From Arctopsyche grandis (lineage: Eukaryota > Arthropoda > Insecta > Trichoptera > Hydropsychidae), in NCBI RefSeq assembly GCF_051622035.1, contig NC_135361.1, positions 29,257,205-29,321,204 on the forward strand: 64,000 bases of DNA. Direction: 5' to 3'. The translations under genes were made by a program, and so were the position numbers. Shown piece by piece: positions 44,743-55,900 of the stretch. Positions within the stretch are counted from its first letter, which is position 1. The number at the start of each line of letters is the position of its first letter. Under the pieces are notes generated by a model that was given only the letters and a program-made list of their open reading frames with translations, was not told the origin of the DNA and did not search any database.

Positions 44743-46700
44743 ATGAACAGGCTGAACTTTGGCTTCAATTCCTTCAAAACACAAGCATCAGTATTTCATA
44801 ATTCGATAAAAATAATGAAAGAAGAGAAAAGTACAATTGTTGAAATTTTAGAAGAAATTGATGATCTCATTTTTAAATTTAAAGATAGAATCTATAGGAC
44901 GGGAGGTCATGTTGTGACCGAAACCCGGCGAAACTCGTTGTAGATAACAGAGGAAATTTATAATCTTCAGTATACACGTTTATTGTCAGTACAGAAAATT
45001 CACGGGGAAGTGGGCTAGTTGCCTGCTTCAGGGGAAAAGTCTGGACTGGACTGCCGCTGCGTCTGCTGTCCGGGTTTATATAAGGAAGTTCCAGATGTGC
45101 CGTGTGCAGAGATGTCTTTGTTTTTACAGGGCACGTGTTCTCGGGACACGTGTCTTATCCGTGTATTGACCTGTTTTCAGGACACGTGTTTTATAGCTTT
45201 GGGGTCAGCGCCAGGACGTCGTTCGTTTGAGAATGGGGTCGTGTGCCACACGTAAACGCTTGCCTTGTGTAAACGCATGCCACCAGTAAACGTATGCCTC
45301 GTGTAAACGCATGCTACGTGTAAACGCATGCCTCGTATAAACTCATGCCTCGTAATCGCACATAAGATTTTGTGCGTGTAAAGGCGTGTGTTGCAGTCGC
45401 CTGATGACATCACTGTTGGGTCTCGTTCGTTTTACGATCGAGCGATGAACTCTTGCTTCTGGGATGGTCGACGTTGGGGACGTTGCCCTTGAGCTATGCA
45501 TGTTTGTACAGGATCGATGATGATCAATGGTTTTGATTCGAAATAGCACAAGTTGTGTTATATTCCTACAAATCAATTCTACATTTTTACCACCATGTTT
45601 AAAGACTATTTTAATCAATCTAATTGAAAATGGAAGTATAGAAAAATATGGTTTATTGAACAAATTATGAATTTTAATACGAGTATTTTTTCTTATCTAG
45701 AATTATGGGGTAAACAATTTAAGGAAATTACCAATTTTAAATGGATTACTTTGAAACGTCAAGTAGATTGGAACAACGTAGAAGAAACAATAGTTTTCAT
45801 AAAGAAATATTTGCCTGAAAAAGAATATCTAAAACTGGAGAATGAATTATTTGACGAAATTTCATATTTGACAAGATACGTAAACGTTGAAAAACTTCAC
45901 CAATGGAATAATGAAAAAACACTCATCGTTAGGCGTTGGATTCAAATTTTCAATCATTTTAAATAAAATTATATTCCTTGTTTGATTTTTAAATGCTTTT
46001 TATTATTACGAAATTATGTTCACAATACAACTTATATCTATTTTAATAGCTACTGATCTACTGATCATTTTCTATTTTACAATTTTATTTTATTTGGTTC
46101 GTAATCATAGTATTTACATATTATTCTAATGTTAATGTACAGCATAAAAACTTATTTATAATTCTTATAAATGCTCATAATACATCTAATACATAATATT
46201 AATTAAAGACTCTCTAAAGTCGATGACCTAAAGCAGATTGTGTTTAGGTAATCTGTGTTTATACCTGAAGGGTATAGACATTTTGTTGTAATCACCAAGA
46301 CTCTTCACAAGTGTGTTAGTATGGTTATTAGTGATTCTGTCATAGAATCTACTGGTTAGTTTGTTAGTAATGTCTGTAACAAGTATTATTTATGGCATGC
46401 AGTTTTTTCAAGTTAGTATATATGGGTGTATTATAAATTATTTTTAGGGATTTATTTTGTATTACTTGGAGCTTGGAAAGGTTAGTATTCGAGGCCTATA
46501 TTCCTTGTGTTCATCTAACAAAGTTGTCGGATCCGCACTTTATTTACCTGGTACTAATGCGGCTACCGAACGAGTGTTTTCGACTATCAATAATTTGTGG
46601 ACAGCAGATAAGTAAAAGCAATGGTTATAACAAAGTTTAATTTCGAGTATGATATGTACTTGCGAAGACTTCAACCAAAAATTAGAAAATTGCTATGAAT
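44743..46700 (+). pseudogene. hAT-type transposase relic interrupted by a solo LTR
   Basis: Left piece 44743-44892 (MNRLNFGFNSFKTQASVFHN; EEIDDLIFKFKDR), right piece 45600-45966 (MFKDYFNQSN; NFNTSIFSYLELWGKQFKEI; LTRYVNVEKLHQWNN) and a distant C-terminal piece at ~46545-46640 with PGTNAATERVFSTINNLWTA, the hAT dimerisation motif. The solo LTR at 44893-45570 sits between the first two. The catalytic acidic residues cannot be assigned. Confidence 0.6.
44893..45570 (-). mobile_element. Solo LTR fossil
   Basis: Minus-strand start TGTAGGAATATAACAC at 45570, TATATAAACCCGG near 45080, CAATAAACGTG near 44985. Flanked by the 4-bp duplication AATC (44889-44892 and 45571-45574). Contains short iterated GTAAACGCATGCC motifs at 45255-45350. 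Same family as 39571-40082. Confidence 0.85.
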
Positions 46701-47211
46701 TTAATGTATAGTATATATATATATTTTTATAGTGTATATATATATGTGTGTATATATATATTTTTACAAAAAATAGTAACCCTATATTAAGTCCAACATA
46801 TGTATTTATGTATAGTATATTGGAAGCAAATATTTAATAATGACAGGTATATTTTACATACATGTACATATGTGTAATTTCATATAATGAAACCTTTAAA
46901 TGCCCAATTTGAGAATATATTCAAAATGATTTACAATGTTAATATACCTAATTTATATCGTAAATGACCCCCGTAAAATGATTATTTATTCATAAGCAGG
47001 TGTAAAATAATTCTACACACATTTTTCCTGTAAAAGTTTCACATGCAAAAGATATACATAATTGAAGGAAATTGCTCTTAATGTGACACAGTTGGTGAGA
47101 GTTAATAGTATAATATACAAGTATATAAACAAACATTCATTGCATCCATAGCTTATTCTTCGCAGTGAATCACTTCAATTCAGTCCAATCGAATAGTATT
47201 CAAGCTGAAAT
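45967..47211. other. AT-rich intergenic DNA upstream of the odorant receptor
   Basis: Apart from the hAT C-terminal piece near 46545-46640 and TA microsatellites at 46720-46760, nothing is recognised. A basal promoter for the receptor is expected near the end, but I see no clear TATA/initiator pair. Confidence 0.5.
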
Positions 47212-50200
47212 ATGAAGAACTTGAAATACTTCCCGTTTCATTACAGACTATTGCGAATAGCCGGCCTCGGCGAGTTTCATGATCCGCATCACGGAAACTT
47301 TAACAACTTTTCCAAACCGGTTTATATTATCTACTCGGTGATTCAACACATATTTTGGACTGTCCTATTCCCAATCGCTCTATGGATGGAAGTCCCACGT
47401 CTCGCCGGAGATCTGGATCGTCTCACGCTCAACTTGACGTTCAGCATTACATTCGTATTGACTTATGTCAAGTTGTACATAATAATGGTGAAGAATCGGG
47501 ACATCCAACAGGTGGTTTACACGTTGGAAGAGGACTTTTTCAACTTCAGCCAGAGCAAGTTGATAAGCGACAAAACGGTCAAGATGAGTAAGTGTATCAC
47601 ATACTCCGTATTGATCTTCGCAAACTCCACAGTAGTCGGTTTGATCATCGGCGGCATCATACAAGCGGGGTGGAATTCGACAAGTTCCAGCTTTCACACT
47701 AGGAAGTTTCCAGTACCCGTGTATTTGCCGCATGAAATCTCATCAGATTTTATATATTCTGTGACGTTCGTTTATCAAATCTTTGGAATCGTCTGGTGTG
47801 GAAATTTGGTCGTGCTGATCAACACTTTCATAAATGCAATCATGGTTCACGTTGCAGGCCGTCTTGCGAATTTGAGGCTCGTCATAGAAAACATCAGACC
47901 GATCTGTATATCGAAACTGCACTCTAGAATACTCAGCAAGAATGATTTTAAAGACGAGGTCATCATGAATAGAGATTTTAACATTGACGAATTGGTCGGT
48001 AGCGTGGGTCGTGGGAGGATTGAGAGAAATGTTTTGACCCATTACGGACAGGATTTCCTGGACAAGTACATGTATAAGTGCATGAAAGAGTGTATTATAC
48101 ATCACAAGTCTATAATTTCGTAAGTGATGAAGTAATAATATGAAATTTATGCAAATTAATAATACTAAGCAACAAAAAAAAATACTGGAGCGGAGACTAA
48201 TCAATCTATCAAGTCATTTAACAACGGTTTTTGTTGGCTTCTTCTCGTTTATGATATAAGCGTTTAAAAAAAAACACAATTTTTGGATTTTGCAGTCTTT
48301 AGCTCAAAATCTTGTATTGCTGTGCCAAAAGTGAGTATTGGAATCCATAGTCGGGTGTTTTTCACTTCTCTTCTTCTTTTGGTGTCATGTCAGGTCCCCC
48401 CGACGTTGACTACCACCTGTGAGTATGTGTCCCTGTCCTTAGCAGTTCTAAATAGTGCCTCGACTGTACTAATCCCTGTCCAGTCTCGTATGTTCCGAAG
48501 CCAGGAGATCTGTCTTCTACCCACACCTCTTTGACCCTCTATTTTTCCTTTTATGATTAAGTGCAGTAGACTGTACTTTTCACCTCTAAGTATGTACATG
48601 CTCCAGATATGATACCTTTTGGACCTTGATATCAGTCAGCAACTGTCTATCTACTCTTGCTCTTTGGAGCACATTTTCATTGCTAATCTTTAGGGTCCAT
48701 GACTCAACTTCATTATAAAAACACCGACCAAACATAGCACCTAACCATTCTTTGCCGAAGTTTCAAATTGAGGTTATCATTGCAGAAAATACTTCTCATT
48801 TTATTGAATGCTGCACGAGCGGCTTCTATTCTGCATTTGACTTCACTATTGATTTATTAATGTCATAGATGTAGAATAATAACCTAGATATGCCATTACA
48901 TACAAATTTCGTTGGAGATCTTGTCGCCACTAACTGAGGGGTGCGGGGGGTTTAACTAGCGGGGAAGTGGTGAAAAAAAGGAAGAAAAGCAGCGGTTGGC
49001 AGTGGTCAGCAACCAGTTTATGTATACGTACATGCACTGAAGTTTTATTTTGTTTATAACTTTATTTTATTGGACACTCCGCGTGACAGTAAACCAAACT
49101 AATAAAGCCATATTAAGAAAAAAATATTTAGCTATACACACTATATTAAACTACAAATGTATGTTTCTATAATAAAACCATCATTAACTATTACAATATT
49201 TAAACATTAGTAACTTCCACAAGGATCAATTTTAAAGCTGACACTTAAATATTTAATTCATTGTTTGTAGTTTTAAACTTAATGTCGATTTCTGAATTTC
49301 CTTCAGTGCCAACAAGATATACGCGTGCATTTAGTGACACCTGTGGCAGAGGTTGTCGACCGCTGTTCCATCAGTGCATAGAAGACTAAATACATCGCGC
49401 CGATATTTCATTATATGTTAAAATACTACTACATATAATTGAAGACATTATATATTAATTCTTACTTAAGATATGTGATGCCATCCGCCTTTTTATGTTT
49501 TCTTGAGTAATTGTAGCACAATTTCATTGAACACGTTGGCATTTTCGAAAAATGTCAATCGACCTTCCTACTTATGTAGAAGCTAACTAGCTACTGAGAG
49601 AGAGTGTACATGATCTGTACTTTTTTTTGTGTATGCATGGTCCAACAGGGTCATCGGCTTAGAGTGTCAGGGCGTATCTATGGTATTCTATATCTATGAT
49701 TAATGCTTTAAAATACCTATGTATAATTAATTATCTAGAGAATTTTAAAAGTAAAAAAAAATATTTAATATTATTTAAAGAATATATAACTTAGTAAAGA
49801 TTGATTAGTCTCCGCTCCGGTGAGAAAAAAATGTGATTTTTATTGCTTAGTGTAATTTAATATGTTTTAGATGTGTTAATAAGATTGAAAATATATATAA
49901 TATTGGATTCTTGACGCATGCTATCAACAATCTGAGTATAATTTGTCATGTGATGATACAAATAACCGAGGTATGTATTAAAAATTATGACGGATGTACT
50001 TTTGGATACAAATTAATCGATGAATTCGCTTGTTGCAGAACAACTTCCTTTCAATCCGCTTCGGTACAGCCATCGCTCTATTTTTCACGGTAGTGAGCGA
50101 GTTTTTGGTTCAATGTTATGCTGGCAACGAATTAACATTACAGGTACGTCATTATTTATGTACATAAGTAATAAATGATTAATTATAATGCTATTGTATT

Positions 50201-50510
50201 GTATAACATAATATGAATCAGGCAAGCGGTTTATCGGAGAGTGCATACGACTGTCAATGGTACACTTCAAACATCCACTTCAAGAGAATGACATTGATAT
50301 TGATGATAAGAGCACAAAAGCCTTTGAAAGTGACTGCTGGGAAATTTTTCAGCATTTCAACCGCTTCCTTTGTGACTGTAAGTATGAATATAATATAAAA
50401 AAAGACAACTATACTGAACAATTATATAAAATGTTTTATAATGGCAGATAATGAAAGGAGCATACTCGTTCTTTGCCGTCATACGTAGTACAAAACGAGA
50501 TCTACTATAA
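47212..50510 (+). CDS. Odorant receptor (insect 7-TM olfactory receptor family)
   Basis: Ligand-tuning subunit of an insect odorant-gated cation channel, expected to pair with Orco in sensory-neuron dendrites. Exons: 47212-48119, 49871-49970, 50039-50143, 50222-50377, 50448-50510; 443 residues, all in phase. Exon 1 carries most helices (for example HIFWTVLFPIALWMEV, ITYSVLIFANSTVVGLIIGG, FGIVWCGNLVVLINTFINAI) and the family's HHKSIIS segment before helix 5/6. Exon 2 gives CVNKIENIYNIGFLTHAINN, exon 3 FLVQCYAGNELTLQ, exon 4 ESAYDCQWYTSNIHFKRMTL (the S-x-Y...W signature before helix 7) and exon 5 IMKGAYSFFAVIRSTKRDLL. Many short late introns and one long first exon are common in this family. 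Intron 1 (1.75 kb) holds a LINE piece antisense to the gene. No obvious defect. Subfamily and ligand unknown. Confidence 0.9.
48290..48890 (-). mobile_element. LINE 3' fragment in odorant-receptor intron 1
   Basis: Minus-strand frames give EAARAAFNKMRSIFCNDN, then ILRGEKYSLLHLIIKGKIEG and GVGRRQISWLRNIRDWTGI, a common LINE ORF2 ending. Several frame breaks. An acceptor-like TTTTGCAG at 48288-48295 precedes it but leads into a stop, so I did not use it as an exon. Confidence 0.75.
48930..49870. other. Rest of odorant-receptor intron 1
   Basis: Holds a segment (AACTGAGGGGTGCGGGGGGT, ~48932) that matches the interior of the Harbinger MITE at ~37690 in inverse orientation. Otherwise AT-rich with no recognised feature. 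Confidence 0.5.
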
Positions 50511-50531
50511 GAATATTGTATACCCAGTAAT

Positions 50532-50910
50532 AAAACCAGCAGAATAGACACTAGTGGTTAGCATATAATGCTTTGAACAGAGTGGTCACGGGTTTAAATC
50601 CCACTGGTTTCTGCTGGCTAAACCTTGGATTTGTGAATCCAGATGAATCGTTTCCTATCAGAGTTTGCCAATTTATCAGATTTTCTTTGAAACATTTTCT
50701 CGCAAAATCTTGTTTTCAGCAATCTCGAATTGTATAAAATGCTGCAAAATTATAAATTTTACCATAAATGTCTCTGTGGATATTAATTGATATGTATTTA
50801 TATACTTTGTATAACACTAATAATATTTGTATCAAATGTACAATGTTTCTGGCCAGGAAGGCGCATCTGGGTTACCTGTAAGGCCTTTCTGGTATAAATT
50901 AAAGATAAAA
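50532..50910 (+). repeat. tRNA-derived SINE, full length
   Basis: Head ACTAGTGGTTAGCATATAAT (A box) and B-box-like GGTTTAAATCCC, body GAATCGTTTCCTATCAGAGT, 3' module CCAGGAAGGCGCATC...GGCCTTTCTGGTATAAA. Starts 22 bp after the odorant-receptor stop, so it may supply part of the 3' UTR. Confidence 0.88.
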
Positions 50911-50984
50911 TAAAATAAAAACGATCTTTGATTTTTGGATACCACAGAACAGCCCACTTTATTATTTACATATCAATAAAAAAA

Positions 50985-51510
50985 GGTTTCTATTTGTGAC
51001 CCTACGACCCCTGTGGTCGAGTCTGTGTTGCTATCCTGCGAGTTAGAACTGGTTCAGGTATGTCAGTGGATTCCGCTTTACTTCCACGAGGACTTGATGT
51101 GGGGACGCGAGTGAGATCATGAACAAAGGCAGGCACGACTTAACTACACACCGGACGGCCATCCAGCAACCTAATCACCTTCTTTAGGTCATGCCTGTAA
51201 GTACCCATGCTCGTACCATGGAATCCTGTCTCACCGGGATGGGTTAAGCATCCATCCACCCTCATGAATTCATCGCCCTCAATCCACTCCGCACTCGGTG
51301 TTATATCCAGAACCAGAACAATACCACACACACAACAAATGGCCCACAACACATTATTTTTTGTATCGTTGCACTAGGGGGGGAGTACTGTAGGAACTCT
51401 ACGATATGGTTGAGCCTGTGTTGCCATCCTGCGAGTTGGCACCGGTTCAGGTATGTCAGTGGATCCTGCTATGCTTCATTCCCATCCATCATATTAAATA
51501 GTTGTGTTTA
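50985..51510 (+). mobile_element. LTR-retrotransposon remnant
   Basis: Two related pieces (50990-51070 and 51386-51480) share GTGTTGCTATCCTGCGAG and GGTTCAGGTATGTCAGTGGA. Just before the right one stands a purine run (AGGGGGGGAG, 51376-51385) followed by TGTAGGAACTCT, as expected for a polypurine tract meeting a 3' LTR. Heavily truncated; family not determined. Confidence 0.5.
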
Positions 51511-51709
51511 GATGATAGTACTTATAATATAAATGTGTAATTGAAAAAAAACTATTTAAGCAGAAAATATATTTTATTTGAATAAGAAAAATTTATAAAT
51601 CAAAAATGAAAAAATCACAACTATACAAAAATAGTTTTCAATATTAATATACGTTTTAAATTTGTATACCGTTCAACGTTCACATATGAAAAAAAGAAAA
51701 AATAAAGTT

Positions 51710-51748
<39 letters not shown>

Positions 51749-52907
51749 GTTCAATTAAAATAAGAATCGCACGAATAAAATTTTAAGAATCTGAATAGAA
51801 ATTCCAGTCATAATCAGAAGCAATACGATGACTCTTGCAAGATTCCATTTTAACCGATTTTTATCTCACGCAATAAATAAATAATAAAAATTAATCCACA
51901 ATTTCAACAATTATAAATATTAGCACAGTATCCTATTTAACGTTGAATTTATGACAAGTTTATAAATACTATACGTATAATATATATTATATTCAGATTA
52001 AATATTAGCATAAATTACGATATCACAATCTTAAAAGGAAAAATGGAAAAAGCGTACAGAAATATCGGCAATTTTAATTTAAAAAAAAATACCCACAAGA
52101 CACGTTTAATGCATTGTAATTTAATTCCACAAACCAAATTGCCACTATTAATTATACTTGGGAAAAAAAAGGGAAAAACAATATAAATGAAAATCTTAAG
52201 ACACGCTAAACAAGTCGGCTATTTAAATATAATCACAGTTATCCTGTTGTTAAAATAATAAATAACAATTTTATTTAAAATTGTACTGTTTTACAGCATT
52301 AAAAATATACATAAAAAATATCCTACAAACCGACATTGAAGAGAGAAATAGCTTAATTCAAATTATTCATTATATAATATAAATGCATATACGAACGGAA
52401 TGTACATAATATGTACTATGTATTTGCAAGTTAGCCCAACTTGTATGTCAAAATTAAAAAAAAATTTAGCGCAGACCTTTTCAGAATTGTATCAAGTTCC
52501 AATTTGGAATGGTTCACGGAACCTCAAAAATCAAATAATAAAATAAAAAGCAAACAAACAAATGTAACACTATAATAAGGCCAGTTTCATACCACACAAT
52601 ACATGTATGCATATAAAAATATATTCCCGTGATACTAATCATATAAAAATATACTCTTGCCGTTCCAACAAACTATAAATCACATCACATCAGTTCCGTA
52701 TTTTAAAAATATAAACAAGAAATATTCGAAAGGCACAGCGATTGTTCCCAACATTCAAACAACCTAAACTAGTAAATAATATTCAATGATATTCAACGAT
52801 AAAATACAGGCTCAAACTTAAATCATCCGTTCATGATAAACAGTTTATATCCTGGTTATGCTTCATATATAGATATGTATTATCACAGGAATATGTCATA
52901 TTCGAGT
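51511..52907. other. AT-rich 3' flank of the pseudokinase gene
   Basis: No ORF or recognised repeat; a (TA)n run lies at 51715-51745. Probably includes the 3' UTR of the minus-strand gene. Confidence 0.5.
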
Positions 52908-55900
52908 TTAAACATGTATAATATCATCAATCAATGAATGCTTCACATCCGAATCGTACATTTTTTGAATGGTGGAAGATTTATCTTTGGAATTTAAATC
53001 ATCGTCGAGAATTATAATACTCAATTCGCTTTCGGTGGATTTGAATTTATCCAAACCGCTCTTGTTCTGACTGTTGTGCAAATTTTCGCCTTCGTAGAGC
53101 GAAATCAAATCTTGAACGACGCGCCCGCTTCCGACATAGCTCGACTTGTCCGATTCGACGGAATCCCGATCCGAGTCCACGTCCTCGTCCGATTTCTCCT
53201 CAATGACTGACAACTTGTTATTCGACGACTTCAAATCGATGAGATTCAACGATGGCATCGATTCCATTTCCAAGCGAACGTCTTCCTCGCCGATCGTCGT
53301 CAGCTTCATGAGCTCCTCTTCTTCGTCCGACGAATAACCCAGACCAGTCTTTCGCTGCCTCATCCTTGAATCGTCGCAGAATATCAATATACGGTTACAA
53401 TTATTTTCAAGTTGGATTTTTAATAGACAACAATCCTGTCCCTTGTTGCAAGTGGCTTCATGATGATTACTCCCCAGCGGTACGAGCCTCATATTTTCAC
53501 TTAAAGTTTGCATGTCTACGTTCGCCGTCAGCTCATCGTCTATATACATATCTTCAGTACTTCGAGCATCCTACAAAAACAAACAAATTAAAACCAAGAC
53601 AAAATACAAAACAAATATTACAGGACGGAGTGGAAACATTTAGACTAAAGGCATCAACATATGTATCTTGAAAATAAGCACTTCTACTACATAGTACAGC
53701 ATTATGCCATTGTTTGATGATAATATCACGTTGGTGGTTATCCCATTATTTTCTTCAGAATAATCTCTGAAATTTAACAGGTCAGCATTCAAATACAGTA
53801 GAACCTCCATTATCCGGATTGTTAAAAACAAACACAAATTTTACGATTTTGCTGCTTTGAAATGCATAACATAAAAATTCGAAAATAAGACGGAGATATG
53901 AGTCAGTTATCTTCAAAATTCAATACTCAAAGGACGTTTGTTTCTTGAAAATTTGATCGCGATTTAAATATTTATTTTTAATATTACCAATATGGAAAAG
54001 AAAACGTGTTGTATTAAATGCCAAATCAATACTGTACAAAGCGGCGTCTTAGAACGTTTTTTGTCAAATAAATATGGTGCTGGAACGTCAACAATCTCAG
54101 ATATAAAAAAAAAACAAAGTGAAAAAATTATGAAGTTTACTGATTCTTTAACGTCAGAAGATCAAGAAATCAAGAAATTAAGAAGTTGAAGAGCGAATTT
54201 TTACGTGTTTCATTCAGACGATCGTCTGGACAGCCAATATCGGATCCATTCTTGTAATGAAAAGTATTCGCCATTTGGCAGCTTCAAAAAGAAAAGCTAA
54301 CTTTAAGCAAAAATCCATAATGGAATTTCTTAATAAAGAATAATTTAATATTGATCTTCATGTTATTATAGACACATATGTATATGTAAATGCAAACAAA
54401 TAAAAATTATTCATACTGAATGTACATGTCTTTCCCTGTTAATTGTGATTTTTTCGATTATCCGGACTACCTTCATCCCCAATTAGTCCGGATAATCGAG
54501 GTTCTACTGTAGCTCCAGAGAAATCTATAGATGATGATTTTCAATTTTCAAAAATTCTTTGAGTGACATATTCAATAAATAACTATATGGCAGCGGTTTC
54601 CAAACTTTATGCTACTACGCCTCCCTAAAAAAATTTTTTTTTCCGCGCCTCCCTACCTTTTATTTTTTAATAGATATAATAATATAGAGACGTTTTAAAT
54701 AATAAACCTTTATTTAAAAAAAAAATACTGAACACTACAATAGACAGTATAATAAAAAGGTTTTGCTATAACATAAATTTATACGAACACGTATATTTAT
54801 TTTTATATTAAATTACTAATTAAACTATTTATTGGCACAAAGTTTATCAAATCTTGGGGGCAATATGGAGAGTGCCACTCGTAACTCCTTTTCGACTATT
54901 AACCTGGTTCGATATTTGGTTTTCATTGCAGCTAATGCCGAAAAGCCCGTTTCGCATAAATAAGACGTTACAAACAGTGCCGGCCGGCCCAATAGCGCCC
55001 TCGGGCAATTTTTTCTAAGCACCCTTAGAAAATTATTTTTTTATTAAAAAGTTTTGGCGCCTCCCCTGGTGGCCCAGGTAGCCAGTAGTCCCCGCCTCCC
55101 AGTTTGGAAGCCGCTGCTATATGGTATAATGCTTATGTACATATGTAGTTCATTTATATTTAAATAGTGAATGTTTATATTTCCGCTCCATCCCTTGTGT
55201 TACAATGACTAACCTGTAGAGCAGGAAAAGCCTGACACCGTTTCAACGACCGCAAGGCCACTTCTTCGATTTCTGAAGTTGCAGACTGTGTCACGTTATC
55301 CGGAAGAGAGACTGAATCTTCATCAGCATTGTAACAATCACCCGAAAGGAAATCGTCATGATTCATCGACCGATCGAACACCTTTCTAGCTTCGAACACT
55401 GAAACACCACCACCACAGTCGTCCACATTCAATCTACTCTCATTGTTGGGCTTTGGATTCAGCGTGATCGTGATGTCGAAGTATTCGTCTTTGCGCTGCT
55501 TGTTCGATTGCAGTATGTCTTTGGAGACGTCGTCGTCACCTTTAGATTTCGTGATCCGTTCGAACGTGTCGGCCAGCTCGGCCAGCACGTTCGATTTGGC
55601 GCTCTTGATCGCCGAATCGTTCAGCCTCCGATTGTCTCGACGGGGCGTGGATCGCTCGAACACGTCGTATGTCTTGTTGAAGTTTTGCTGGCGTCCGTCA
55701 GATATGAACTTTTGACACAGCTCTTCGATGGACTCTGTGTTGGTGCATTTGTCGGCGGAAACGGACAACGGACAACATTTCGACTTTGGCGTGCTGCTAC
55801 TTTGAGGATCTTCGCACGGTCTAGTCTGGCGAATGATTTTCTCCTTTTCCTTTCGCCACAGGGAATTTTCGAAGAAGTCTAACGAGCTCGCGTTTATGAC

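Noticed and set aside
48297-48330. Possible odorant-receptor exon 2 after TTTTGCAG at 48288-48295
   Set aside because: With the phase left by exon 1 the frame meets a stop at the third codon. The acceptor at 49870 gives a receptor-like peptide in frame.
50540-50620. Candidate tRNA genes at SINE heads (here and near 18459, 36960, 42270)
   Set aside because: A and B boxes are present, but the cloverleaf is imperfect and each head continues into the SINE body, so these are SINE promoters, not tRNA genes.
51140-51352. 70-residue minus-strand ORF with a hydrophobic N-terminus
   Set aside because: Sits within an LTR-retrotransposon remnant; no support as a host secreted peptide.
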